NCBI GenBank assembly: GCA_002280555.1
Contig: NCEE01000010.1
Span: 186,001 to 250,000, forward strand
Length of the DNA: 64,000 nt
Direction: 5' to 3'
Source of the DNA: Sphingomonas sp. 32-62-10
GTDB taxonomy: Bacteria > Pseudomonadota > Alphaproteobacteria > Sphingomonadales > Sphingomonadaceae
Shown here: positions 43,374-51,916 of the stretch, in pieces
How positions within the stretch are numbered: the stretch's first letter is position 1
Layout of the letters: every line of letters begins with the position of its first letter
Position numbers and translations under genes: made by a program
Notes under the pieces: generated by a model
What the model was told of the DNA's origin: nothing
Database searches by the model: none
Seen by the model: only the letters and a program-made list of their open reading frames with translations

Positions 43374-44003
43374 ATGGCGGGTGAGCGTGCCGCTTCTGCA
43401 ACAGTGTCGGCGGCGAGCGCTGGCAAGGCGCCGCGTACCGATCGCGGCCGAAAGACGTTGCGCGCGATTCTTGATGCGGCGGCAATCGAATTTGGCGAGC
43501 AGGGTTTCCATGAAACCTCGATCAGCGGCATCACCCGCCGTGCAGGTGTCGCGCTTGGCAGTTTTTATACCTATTTCGATAGCAAAGACGCGGTATTCCG
43601 GGCGCTGGTGCGCGATATGTCAGATCAAGTGCGCGATCATGTGACACCGCATATCCGCGCCGCACCGAACCAGATCGCCGCCGAACGCGCAGGCCTGCAC
43701 AGCTTCATCGAGTTTGTACGCGGCCACAAGGAAATCTATCGGATCATCGATGAATCCGAATTCGTCGATCCGGAGAGTTTTCGCGCGCATTATGCCACCA
43801 CCGCCGAACGCATCACCCAGCGGCTCCAGGCGGCCGCTGCGCGCGGCGAAGTGCGCGGGGATGTTTCTGAAGTCCATGCCTGGGCGATTATGGGCATGAA
43901 CGTGTTTCTCGGCCTTCGCTACGGCGTGTGGGACGACAATGTCAGCCCTGATTTGGTTGCCGACGCGGTAGCGCAACTGCTCGCGCGCGGGATTGGCCGG
44001 TAG
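43374..44003 (+). CDS. TetR-family transcriptional regulator
   Basis: A 209-residue TetR. The N-terminal helix-turn-helix (RAILDAAAIEFGEQGFHETS, ISGITRRAGVALGSFYTYF) is standard. The C-terminal ligand domain has FIEFVRGHKEIYRIIDESEF and AWAIMGMNVFLGLRYGVW, features shared with fatty-acid/acyl-CoA-type TetR proteins. Being divergent from the TonB receptor suggests it represses that gene and itself. A TGAA-CCAGGA-TTCA inverted repeat around 43333-43346 is a candidate operator. Confidence 0.88.
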   Translation: MAGERAASATVSAASAGKAPRTDRGRKTLRAILDAAAIEFGEQGFHETSISGITRRAGVALGSFYTYFDSKDAVFRALVRDMSDQVRDHVTPHIRAAPNQIAAERAGLHSFIEFVRGHKEIYRIIDESEFVDPESFRAHYATTAERITQRLQAAAARGEVRGDVSEVHAWAIMGMNVFLGLRYGVWDDNVSPDLVADAVAQLLARGIGR

Positions 44004-44065
44004 CAACGAATTGCCTTGGAGAATCAGGCGTCAAGACTTTGGCCCGATGCTCCATCGCCGTCCCG

Positions 44066-44404
44066 TCACACCGAATCATGCTCCAGGGCATCGACCAGCA
44101 TATCACGTACAGCCCTCACCGTTGCCAAATCGGCGGGCGGTGGTGGCTGCTTGCGTTCGGCGGCGAGCAGCGCTTGGACACCGCGAATCGTGTAACCCTC
44201 ATGGTTCAGCAGCGTGTTGATCCGCCTGACCAGCGCGACGTCTTCGGGCCGGTAATATCGACGCTTGCCTGCCCGTTGCAGGGGCCGCAGCTGTGTAAAG
44301 CGGGTCTCCCAGTAGCGAAGAATATGCCGGGCAATACCGAGTTCCTGCGATAACTCGCCAATGGTTCGGAAGGCCCCGGCCGCCTTTTCAAGCGGAACCG
44401 GCAT
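44066..44404 (-). CDS. MerR-family transcriptional regulator (ihfA-linked)
   Basis: A 112-residue MerR-type protein: TIGELSQELGIARHILRYWE, then RYYRPEDVALVRRINTLLN and a short C-terminal part without a metal-binding loop (ends ALEHDSV). The RYWE variant and small size match the conserved MerR gene that follows ihfA in many alphaproteobacteria. It starts 8 bases after the ihfA stop. Target genes are unknown. Confidence 0.9.
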   Translation of the reverse strand: MPVPLEKAAGAFRTIGELSQELGIARHILRYWETRFTQLRPLQRAGKRRYYRPEDVALVRRINTLLNHEGYTIRGVQALLAAERKQPPPPADLATVRAVRDMLVDALEHDSV

Positions 44405-44412
44405 GATCGCGT

Positions 44413-44712
44413 TCAGCCCGCCCCGACAATGCGTTCGCGCATCATCTGGCTGGCGCGGAACGTCAGCACGCGGCGCGGCGCGATCGGCACTTCGACGCCA
44501 GTCTTGGGATTGCGACCGATCCGCTCGCCTTTGCTGCGCAAAACAAAGGTACCGAAACCAGAGATTTTCACATTTTCGCCATTGGCGAGTGATTCGCACA
44601 TGTGATGGAGAATCTGTTCAACCAGCTTGGCTGAATCCATCCGAGATAACCCGACCTCGCGATGCAACGCGTCCGCCAGATCAGCTCTCGTCAACGTACC
44701 TGCAATTGCCAT
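44413..44712 (-). CDS. ihfA: integration host factor subunit alpha
   Basis: A 99-residue DNA-bending protein of the HU/IHF family. TLTRADLADALHREVGLSRM, VKISGFGTFVLRSKGERIGRNPKTG (in part) and VPIAPRRVLTFRASQMMR are typical of IhfA, including the arginine-proline arm region. It forms a heterodimer with IhfB. It is preceded by fabH and followed by merR in the usual conserved order; two inverted repeats in the 136 bases upstream may regulate it. Confidence 0.95.
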   Translation of the reverse strand: MAIAGTLTRADLADALHREVGLSRMDSAKLVEQILHHMCESLANGENVKISGFGTFVLRSKGERIGRNPKTGVEVPIAPRRVLTFRASQMMRERIVGAG

Positions 44713-44742
44713 GCGCCCCTCCCCGTTTGCTTGGCCGAAACT

Positions 44743-44797
44743 TTGCCTATCACAGGCAACCGAAAGATCAAAAGCAGAATGTAACGAAACTGTTACA
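44743..44797. promoter_or_regulatory. two inverted repeats upstream of ihfA
   Basis: TTGCCT-ATCAC-AGGCAA (44743-44759) and TGTAAC-GAAACT-GTTACA (44780-44797) have perfect 6-base arms and lie 31 and 68 bases before the ihfA start, after the fabH stop. They could be operators, an mRNA leader structure, or both. No match to a known regulator is claimed. Confidence 0.35.
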
Positions 44798-44848
44798 GCC
44801 TAAAATCCCCATCAACACAAAACATGCAACGCACCCCCGGAAACACCC

Positions 44849-45808
44849 CTAAAAGCGCACAAGCGCCGCACCCCAAGTGAAGCCGCCACCCATTGCCTCC
44901 AGCACGACGAGGTCACCGCGCTTCACGCGACCATCGCGCACGGCGACATCAAGCGCGAGCGGCACCGACGCCGCCGATGTGTTGGCATGCTGATCAACCG
45001 TCATGATCACCTTTTCGCCGGGCAGGCCCAGCTTGCGTGCGGTGGCGTCCAGAATCCGTGCGTTTGCCTGGTGCGGCACGACCCAGTCGACATCCGCGGC
45101 CGTAAAGCCGGCGCTTGCCAGCACTTCCTCCATCACCGCGGCCAGATTGACGACGGCATGGCGGAACACCTCGCGCCCCTTCATCCGCAACTTGCCAACA
45201 GTACCCGTGGTGGAGGGCCCGCCATCGACATAGAGCAGCTGGTTGTGACGCCCATCGGCGTGCAGGCGGCTGAACAGGATACCTCGATCGCCATCCTGTT
45301 CAGCCTCAAGCACGATGGCGCCGGCGCCATCGCCAAACAGCACACAGGTGGTGCGATCGTCCCAATCGAGAATGCGGCTGAAGGTTTCGGCGCCAATCAC
45401 CAGCGCGCGCTGTGCGGTGCCGGTGCGAATCATACTGTCGGCCACCTGCAGCGCATAGAGAAAGCCCGAGCACACCGCCGCCACATCAAAGGCAACGCAA
45501 TCATCGATGCCAAGCGCTGCCTGGACGATGGTCGCGGTGGCGGGAAAGGTCTGATCGGGGGTGGCGGTGGCCACGATGATCAAATCGATGTCGCGCGCAT
45601 CGCGCCCGGCAGCGGCGAGCGCCTTGCGGCATGCCTCGGTCGCCAGCGAAGACGTCGTCTCGCCCGCCCCGGCCAGATGGCGAAAGCGGATACCGGTGCG
45701 CTCGACGATCCATTCATCGGTCGTATCAACCGTCTGTGCGAGTTCGGCGTTTGAAACGCGCCGTACCGGCAGCGCCGATCCCGTGCCGGTGATCACCGCG
45801 CGAATCAC
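44849..45808 (-). CDS. fabH: 3-oxoacyl-ACP synthase III
   Basis: A 319-residue KAS III starting fatty-acid synthesis by condensing acetyl-CoA with malonyl-ACP. The Cys-His-Asn triad is visible: C113 (DVAAVCSGFLYAL), VVPHQANARI, and HANTSAASVPLAL. The start overlaps the plsX stop by four bases. The length is normal. Confidence 0.96.
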   Translation of the reverse strand: MIRAVITGTGSALPVRRVSNAELAQTVDTTDEWIVERTGIRFRHLAGAGETTSSLATEACRKALAAAGRDARDIDLIIVATATPDQTFPATATIVQAALGIDDCVAFDVAAVCSGFLYALQVADSMIRTGTAQRALVIGAETFSRILDWDDRTTCVLFGDGAGAIVLEAEQDGDRGILFSRLHADGRHNQLLYVDGGPSTTGTVGKLRMKGREVFRHAVVNLAAVMEEVLASAGFTAADVDWVVPHQANARILDATARKLGLPGEKVIMTVDQHANTSAASVPLALDVAVRDGRVKRGDLVVLEAMGGGFTWGAALVRF

Positions 45809-46836
45809 GCAGCCTTATCCTCGACGTTGCGCAAATCGTCACTGATCCGGCGAGTCAGATCGTCCCGCAGCATCTTGGCCGCAACCTCAATCGCGTGCGC
45901 CACGCCAATCGCATTTGCGCTGCCATGACTTTTTACCACCAGGCCGTTCAGGCCAAGAAAGACGCCGCCATTATGATTGTTGGGATCGAGATGATCGCGC
46001 AACAACTGAGTAGCGGGGCGTGAGATGAGAAAGCCGACCTTCGACCGCAACGAGCTGCGAAAGGCGCGCTTCAGCAGATCGGCAACAAATTTGGCGGTGC
46101 CTTCGGCCGTTTTCAGCGCGATATTGCCGGTGAAGCCATCGCAGACAATCACGTCGAGATCACCCTGCGACAGCCGGTTGCCCTCGACAAAGCCCGAAAA
46201 CACCATCGGCAGATGCGTTGCCGCCTTCAGCATCGCTGCGGCATCGCGGATGCTGTCGGTACCCTTCATGTCTTCAGTGCCGATGTTGAGCAGCGCGACT
46301 CGCGGCGCTGCCAGATCAAAGGTGGTGCGCGCATAGGCGGCACCCATTACCGCGAATTGCACCAGATTGCGGGCGTCGCATTCGGTGTTCGCGCCTAGAT
46401 CGAGCATGACGACGTCGTTCTTGCCGAGCGTCGGCATCAGCGCGGCGAGTGCGGGCCGGTCGATGCCCGGCAGCGTGCGCAGCGCGATTTTCGCCATCGC
46501 CATCAGCGCGCCGGTATTGCCCGATGAAACGGCAACGCCCGCGCGCCCCTGTTTCACAAGATCGATCGCAATTCCCATCGACGTCGTCTTGGCGCGGCGG
46601 AGCGCCTGGCTGGGCTTTTCGCTCGCGGTGACGATATCAGGCGCGTGGACGATTTCGGTGCAATCGGCGAGCAACGGATAGCGTTGCAGCTCGGCCCTGA
46701 TCGCCGATTCGTCGCCTACCAGCAAAAAGCGGAGGGTATCGAAGCGTTGGCGCGCATGCGCAACGCCTGCCAGCATCACCGATAAACCTTCATCGCCACC
46801 CATCGCGTCGATGGCGATGCACGAATTGATCGGCAC
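45805..46836 (-). CDS. plsX: phosphate acyltransferase PlsX
   Basis: A 343-residue enzyme making acyl-phosphate from acyl-ACP for PlsY. Motifs: IAIDAMGGDEG at the N-terminus, SSGNTGALMAMA, MLDLGANTECD, NIGTEDMKGTD, VFSGFVEGNRL and VICDGFTGNIALKT. It lies between rpmF and fabH, the classic arrangement tying ribosome and lipid synthesis. Confidence 0.96.
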   Translation of the reverse strand: MPINSCIAIDAMGGDEGLSVMLAGVAHARQRFDTLRFLLVGDESAIRAELQRYPLLADCTEIVHAPDIVTASEKPSQALRRAKTTSMGIAIDLVKQGRAGVAVSSGNTGALMAMAKIALRTLPGIDRPALAALMPTLGKNDVVMLDLGANTECDARNLVQFAVMGAAYARTTFDLAAPRVALLNIGTEDMKGTDSIRDAAAMLKAATHLPMVFSGFVEGNRLSQGDLDVIVCDGFTGNIALKTAEGTAKFVADLLKRAFRSSLRSKVGFLISRPATQLLRDHLDPNNHNGGVFLGLNGLVVKSHGSANAIGVAHAIEVAAKMLRDDLTRRISDDLRNVEDKAA

Positions 46837-46877
46837 GTGCTGAAGGCCCCCTTGACGTTCTGGGCTCGGTGCTTTTG

Positions 46878-47057
46878 TCAGCCTTCGACCGACAGAATCT
46901 CACGGCCATTATAATGGCCGCATGATCCGCACATGATGTGCGGGCGCTTCAGTTCGCCACAGTTCGGGCATTCCTGATACGCCTCTACGGCCAGCGAATC
47001 ATGGCTGCGGCGCATGCCGCGTTTGGACGGCGAAGTCTTTCTTTTGGGGACGGCCAT
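46878..47057 (-). CDS. rpmF: 50S ribosomal protein L32
   Basis: A 59-residue L32. It starts MAVPKRKTSPSKRGMRRSHD and has an intact zinc ribbon C30-x2-C33 and C43-x2-C46 (ECPNCGE, MCGSCG). It is the first gene of rpmF-plsX-fabH-ihfA-merR. About 230 bases upstream, before the MAPEG gene, contain its promoter; I see no other gene there. Confidence 0.96.
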   Translation of the reverse strand: MAVPKRKTSPSKRGMRRSHDSLAVEAYQECPNCGELKRPHIMCGSCGHYNGREILSVEG

Positions 47058-47290
47058 TTCGGCACCTTAAGCTATGAAAATCGTGAATGACGACGATAAA
47101 CCGGGCAATTGGAGCACAAATCAACGGCCACGGGGCCGCCGAAGCCACCAGCGGCCAGACGCATCGCGAAGCGTGGCGCTATAGCGGATTCGCCGCCGCT
47201 TGCAAGCGTAGCAAAACAAGGCAGCGCATTGTCAGACGCAAATGCGCCTGCCAAGGCGCGTTGCACGTCCCGTAAGCCAGAGGAATTCAC

Positions 47291-47731
47291 ATGTTGGTTA
47301 CCTTACCGATCACCCTGGTGGCCGCCGGCGGCGCGGCCCTTGTCAACTTCTGGCTGGCCATGCGCGTCGGCAATGTCCGCCGTGCGGCCAAGGTAAGCAT
47401 TGGCGACGGCGGCGATATGACCCTGATCGCCCGGATGCGCGCACAGGCGAACTTCATCGAATATACCCCCATCGTCCTCGTGCTGATTGGCGCGATTGAA
47501 TTGAGCCAGGGCAGCTCGGCGTGGCTCTGGGTTGTGGCCGTGCTCTACCTGCTCGGTCGGATTGGCCACGGGCTCGGGATGGATGGATGGCTGCCGGGGC
47601 GGATGGGCGGCACGCTGATCTCGCTGTTCACGATGTTGGGTCTCGGTATCTACGCGCTGACGATCCCGTTCCTGACCTTCGCTGATCCAGTGAAAGTCGT
47701 GCCGGTCACGGTCCAGCAGCCGACAGGGTGA
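47291..47731 (+). CDS. MAPEG-family membrane protein
   Basis: A 146-residue protein with four helices. RMRAQANFIEYTPIVLVLIGAIEL (in part) is the MAPEG signature with the conserved R-x-x-x-N-x-x-E-x-x-P pattern, followed by LLGRIGHGLGM. Bacterial MAPEG proteins are glutathione-transferase-like or of unknown role. Single gene, divergent from rpmF and convergent with the MBL hydrolase. Confidence 0.9.
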   Translation: MLVTLPITLVAAGGAALVNFWLAMRVGNVRRAAKVSIGDGGDMTLIARMRAQANFIEYTPIVLVLIGAIELSQGSSAWLWVVAVLYLLGRIGHGLGMDGWLPGRMGGTLISLFTMLGLGIYALTIPFLTFADPVKVVPVTVQQPTG

Positions 47732-47781
47732 TGGGCGGCCACGAATTGGCTCACCACAACATCTGACCCGTTCGCGCTGAA

Positions 47782-48450
47782 TTAAGCCGCCAGCGCGGCA
47801 TCCCCTACGAACGGGTTGTGGCGGCGTTCATGTCCAAAATTGCTCATCGGGCCGTGACCGGGGACAAAGCTGGTATCGTCCCCCAGCGGCCATAGCTTGG
47901 CGACGATCGCGTCGAGCAGATCCTGGTGATTGCCCATCGGAAAATCGGTGCGGCCAATCGAGCCCTGGAACAGCACATCCCCCACCAGCGCAAGCTTCGA
48001 TGGCGCGTGATGGAATACGACATGACCCGGCGTGTGGCCCGGGCAGTGGTACACGTCGAGCACCAGATTGCCGACAGTCACTCGATCCCCCTCGACCAGC
48101 CAGCGATCGGGTTCGAACACTACGCCGTTGATGCCATAGGCCCGGCCATCATCGGTGAGCCGCGCAATCCAGAACCGGTCAGCCTCATGAGGCCCTTCGA
48201 TCGGCACGCCGAGTTCCTTCGCCAACACGCCCGCTTCACCGCAATGGTCGATATGGCCGTGGGTCAGGATGATCTTTTCAATGGTCACCCCGTGATGCGC
48301 CATCGCCGCGCGCAATTTGGGCAGATCGCCGCCCGGATCGACGAACGCGCCGCGCATCGTCGCGGTGCACCACAACAAGGTGCAATTCTGCTGGAGCGGC
48401 GTGACGGGCACGATCGCGGCGCGCAGCGGCGGAGTGGCAGAGTTGGTCAT
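47782..48450 (-). CDS. metallo-beta-lactamase-fold hydrolase, glyoxalase II-like
   Basis: A 222-residue MBL hydrolase of the YcbL/GloB2 type. The metal motif THGHIDHCGE, the second His in CPGHTPGHVVF, ALVGDVLFQGSIGRTDFP and VPGHGP are intact. These proteins hydrolyse glutathione thioesters such as S-lactoylglutathione, or related thioesters. The ATG at 48450 (MTNSATPP) is preferred over 48534. It is divergent from pabBC. Confidence 0.9.
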   Translation of the reverse strand: MTNSATPPLRAAIVPVTPLQQNCTLLWCTATMRGAFVDPGGDLPKLRAAMAHHGVTIEKIILTHGHIDHCGEAGVLAKELGVPIEGPHEADRFWIARLTDDGRAYGINGVVFEPDRWLVEGDRVTVGNLVLDVYHCPGHTPGHVVFHHAPSKLALVGDVLFQGSIGRTDFPMGNHQDLLDAIVAKLWPLGDDTSFVPGHGPMSNFGHERRHNPFVGDAALAA

Positions 48451-48548
48451 CCCCGGCAAATATGTCGGCTTGCGCAGACAGACAAGCGCAGCGGTTGAAC
48501 GCACGGGGTTGCCCCGCCTTGTCGCGCGATGCATTTGGCACAGAGCCG

Positions 48549-50342
48549 ATGCCCGATTTCACCGCACCCTTTGTTCTGCTCGACGATGCCCGGCCGGGTG
48601 GCGCGCCTGCACGCCTGTATCAGGCGCCAACGCGGGTGATCGAGGTGTACGACATTGCGGGCGTCATCCCCGCACTCACCGAAATTCGCGGCGCAACCCA
48701 GGCCGGCCAGCACGCCGCCGGGTATCTCGCTTATGAGGCCGCAGCCGCGTTCGAACCGGCGCTGGGCAAACCGCACGGCATGATCGGCCCGCTGCTATGG
48801 TTCGGCCTGTTCGACGGCTTTACCGAGATCGCGAGCGCAGATGTGCCTGCGCTGCTGCCCGATCCGGCCGGGGCCTGGATCGGCGCGCCCGACCCGTTGA
48901 TTGATCGCGCCGCGTATGATGCGAAACTGGCTGAGATACTCGCACTGATCACCGCTGGGGATCTGTACCAGACGAACCTCACCTTCCCCGCAACCGTACC
49001 GGTCGAGGGCAACCCGCTCGCCATCTATGCCCAGCTACGGGCCCGCGCTGGCGCGGGCTATGGCGCGGTGGTGAGCACCGGGCACGACATCCTGCTTTCC
49101 TTATCACCCGAGCTGTTCTTCGCGCTGGAACGCGGCAGGTTGCGGTGCCAGCCGATGAAGGGCACCGCCCGGCGTGGCGATTCGCAAGCGCAGGACGAAG
49201 CGATTGCCATTGCCCTCGCCGCCGATCCCAAGCAGCGCGCCGAAAATCTGATGATCGTCGATCTGATGCGCAATGATCTGTCCCGGGTCGCGGTGGCGGG
49301 TAGCGTATCGGTGCCGCAACTGTTCGCGGTCGAAACCTATCCGACAATCCACCAGATGGTCTCCACCGTTACTGCGGATCTGGCGCCCGGCAAGGACGCT
49401 GTCGACGTGATGGCCGCGCTCTTCCCCTGCGGTTCGATAACTGGCGCCCCCAAGATTCGCGCGATGCAGGCGATTGCTGCCATCGAACAGAGTGCGCGCG
49501 GGCCCTATACCGGCGCGATTGGGCGGTTCGATCCGTCTGGCAATGCGATGTTCAACGTCGCGATCCGCACGCTCTCGATTCGGGGCAGCGACGATAGCGC
49601 GCTGTTCGGCGCCGGTGGCGGGATCGTCGCGGATTCGCGCGCCGACGAGGAATGGGATGAAGCGCGCGCCAAGGGTGCGTTTCTGAACGACCGCCAGCCC
49701 GGTTTCGATCTGATCGAGACGATGGCGTTTCACCCGCAAACCGGCATCGCGCTGCTCGACCGGCATCTGGTGCGGATGAAGGCTAGCGCCAACCGGTTCG
49801 GCTTTGCGTTCGATCGGCACGCCGCGCGCAACGAGCTGCAGGCCGCGACCTTTCGCTTGAAAGACCCCAGCCGGGTGCGGCTGTTGCTCGCCCCCAGCGG
49901 CGCGATTGCGATCGAATCGGCACCCATGCCGGATGTGCCCGCCGGTCCTGTCACGGTCGCGGTTACGCCGCTGCCGGTCGATTCGGCTGATTTCCGGTTG
50001 CGCCACAAAACGAGCGACCGGGCCTTTTACGACGCGGCGCGGCAGGCGGCGGGATCGTTCGAGGTTATCTTCGTCGATGCCCATGGCCTGCTGACCGAGG
50101 GAAGCTTCACCTCAATCTTCATCAAGCGCGGCGACACGCTCATAACCCCCGCGTTGTCGGACACCGGGCTGCTGCCCGGCGTGCTGCGGGCCGAATTGCT
50201 CGCGCGCGGCGAGGTGGTGGAAGGCGCGCTGACCATCGATGATCTCACCGACGGTTTCTTCATCGGCAATGCGCTGCGCGGACTGATTCCGGCGCGTCTG
50301 GCCACCGTTCCGGTTGCACCGCAGCAAGGCGCGCGCCTATAG
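48549..50342 (+). CDS. pabB: fused aminodeoxychorismate synthase component I and aminodeoxychorismate lyase
   Basis: A 597-residue PabB-PabC fusion for 4-aminobenzoate (folate) synthesis. Residues 1 to about 370 are the chorismate-binding PabB domain (AGYLAYEAAAAFEP, DLYQTNLTFP, LRCQPMKGTARRG, VDLMRNDLSRVA, PCGSITGAPKIRAMQAI). After a linker, residues 395-597 are a class IV PLP lyase (LIETMAFHPQTGIALLDRHL, LLTEGSFTSIFI, LLPGVLRAELL). Such fusions are known in alphaproteobacteria. folK for the same pathway is at 22.7 kb. Confidence 0.93.
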   Translation: MPDFTAPFVLLDDARPGGAPARLYQAPTRVIEVYDIAGVIPALTEIRGATQAGQHAAGYLAYEAAAAFEPALGKPHGMIGPLLWFGLFDGFTEIASADVPALLPDPAGAWIGAPDPLIDRAAYDAKLAEILALITAGDLYQTNLTFPATVPVEGNPLAIYAQLRARAGAGYGAVVSTGHDILLSLSPELFFALERGRLRCQPMKGTARRGDSQAQDEAIAIALAADPKQRAENLMIVDLMRNDLSRVAVAGSVSVPQLFAVETYPTIHQMVSTVTADLAPGKDAVDVMAALFPCGSITGAPKIRAMQAIAAIEQSARGPYTGAIGRFDPSGNAMFNVAIRTLSIRGSDDSALFGAGGGIVADSRADEEWDEARAKGAFLNDRQPGFDLIETMAFHPQTGIALLDRHLVRMKASANRFGFAFDRHAARNELQAATFRLKDPSRVRLLLAPSGAIAIESAPMPDVPAGPVTVAVTPLPVDSADFRLRHKTSDRAFYDAARQAAGSFEVIFVDAHGLLTEGSFTSIFIKRGDTLITPALSDTGLLPGVLRAELLARGEVVEGALTIDDLTDGFFIGNALRGLIPARLATVPVAPQQGARL

Positions 50343-50374
50343 CCTTTCGGCATTCACGCATCAGGGGGCAAATC

Positions 50375-51574
50375 ATGCATCCATCAGCCGCGCTCGACCG
50401 GATCAGCCCGTCACCCACGCTCGCCATCACCGCGCGCGTGTTCGAGCTGAAAGCGCAGGGGATCGACGTGATCGGCCTCGGCGCGGGCGAACCCGATTTC
50501 GACACCCCCGATTTCGTCAAGGAAGCCGCGATCAAGGCGATTCGCGACGGCAAAACCAAGTACACCGTTGTCGACGGCACCGCCGAGCTGAAGGCCGCGA
50601 TCGTCGCCAAGTTCAAGCGCGACAATGGGCTCGATTACGCAACCAATCAGGTCACCGCGAATGTCGGCGGCAAGCACACCTTGTTCAACGCGATGGTCGC
50701 GACCGTGGATGCAGGGGACGAGGTGATCATCCCCGCGCCCTATTGGGTCAGCTATCCCGATGTCGTGCTCTTCGCCGGCGGCGTGCCCGTGATCGTCGCG
50801 GCAGGTGCGGACCAGGGGTACAAGATCACGCCAGAGCAACTCGAAGCAGCGATAACGCCCCGCACCAAATGGGTGATCCTCAATTCGCCGTCCAACCCCA
50901 CCGGCGCCGCGTACACCGCCGATGAACTGCGCGCGCTGGGTGAAGTGGTGCGGCGTCACCCGCATGTCTGGGTGTTTGCCGACGATATGTACGAACATAT
51001 CCTCTATGACGGCTTCGAATTCGCCACGATCGCGCAGGTCTGCCCCGATCTCTATGATCGCACGCTGACGGTGAATGGCTGTTCGAAAGCCTATGCGATG
51101 ACCGGCTGGCGGATCGGCTTTGCAGGCGGACCTGCCTGGCTGATCAAGGCGATGGGCAAGCTCCAGTCGCAATCGACCTCCAACCCCTGTTCGATCGCGC
51201 AGGCCGCTGCGGTTGCCGCGCTGAACGGGGATCAGGGCTTCCTAAAAGATCGCGCTGCTGCCTTCCAAGTGCGCCGCGATCTCGTTGTTGCTATGCTCAA
51301 CCAAGCGAGCGGCATCACCTGCCCGCGTCCAGACGGCGCTTTTTACGTTTATCCGGAGATTTCGGCGCTGATCGGTAAGCGCACGCCCAAGGGCGTCGTG
51401 ATCGATACCGACGAAGCATTTGTGGCGTATTTGCTCGACGAAGCACGAGTCGCTGCGGTGCAGGGGGCGGCGTTCGGCCTCTCGCCCGCGATGCGGATCA
51501 GCTATGCGACATCAGAATCTGTGCTGATTGAAGCCTGCGAACGTATCCAAACTGCTTGTGCCGCCGTATCTTGA
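50375..51574 (+). CDS. aspC: aspartate aminotransferase (class I, type Ib)
   Basis: A 399-residue fold-type I aminotransferase: LGAGEPDFDTPDFVKEAAI, LNSPSNPTGAAY and the PLP lysine in NGCSKAYAMTGWRIGF, with R-containing ISYATSE at the end. It is the AspB-type enzyme of alphaproteobacteria, often also accepting prephenate. 32 bases after pabBC; followed by a hairpin terminator. Confidence 0.92.
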   Translation: MHPSAALDRISPSPTLAITARVFELKAQGIDVIGLGAGEPDFDTPDFVKEAAIKAIRDGKTKYTVVDGTAELKAAIVAKFKRDNGLDYATNQVTANVGGKHTLFNAMVATVDAGDEVIIPAPYWVSYPDVVLFAGGVPVIVAAGADQGYKITPEQLEAAITPRTKWVILNSPSNPTGAAYTADELRALGEVVRRHPHVWVFADDMYEHILYDGFEFATIAQVCPDLYDRTLTVNGCSKAYAMTGWRIGFAGGPAWLIKAMGKLQSQSTSNPCSIAQAAAVAALNGDQGFLKDRAAAFQVRRDLVVAMLNQASGITCPRPDGAFYVYPEISALIGKRTPKGVVIDTDEAFVAYLLDEARVAAVQGAAFGLSPAMRISYATSESVLIEACERIQTACAAVS

Positions 51575-51601
51575 ACGGATCGGCCAGCACGGGTTCATCG
51601 C

Positions 51602-51620
51602 CCCCAAGTAAATCTTGGGG
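51602..51620 (+). terminator. candidate terminator of aspC
   Basis: CCCCAAG (51602-51608) pairs with CTTGGGG (51614-51620) around a TAAAT loop, followed by TTGAT. It lies 28 bases after the aspC stop. The T-run is weak. Confidence 0.5.
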
Positions 51621-51701
51621 TTGATCGAGCACGGATCGCCCCGATCTGAACGGCTCGTTCCGGCGCTCCTTCCCTGCGCCGAACCCATAAGGATCAGGTT
51701 G

Positions 51702-51848
51702 ATGACCAAGGTTTTGAAATCGTCGCTGCTGTGGCAAGTGTTGGGCGGCTTTGTGCTCGGCACGCTCGGCATCATTACATTTCAGCCGGCCGAGGCTACA
51801 CGTACGCTGACCAGTCAGGTTGCGGCAATTTCGCCTTTCAACGGCTGA
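51702..51848 (+). CDS. small membrane or exported protein, 48 residues
   Basis: A short protein MTKVLKSSLLWQVLGGFVLG followed by a hydrophobic stretch TLGIITF and a polar tail QPAEATRTLTSQVAA. AAGGA lies 11 bases upstream. The N-terminal basic-hydrophobic layout resembles a signal anchor. It lies between aspC and the exported msrA. Coding status rests on layout and a plausible ribosome binding site only. Confidence 0.45.
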   Translation: MTKVLKSSLLWQVLGGFVLGTLGIITFQPAEATRTLTSQVAAISPFNG

Positions 51849-51916
51849 TCCGTCTCGATGTGTAACCATGGCGGGTCGCGCCACGTAATCAGCGCATGAC
51901 CACCAAGAGGACTCTC

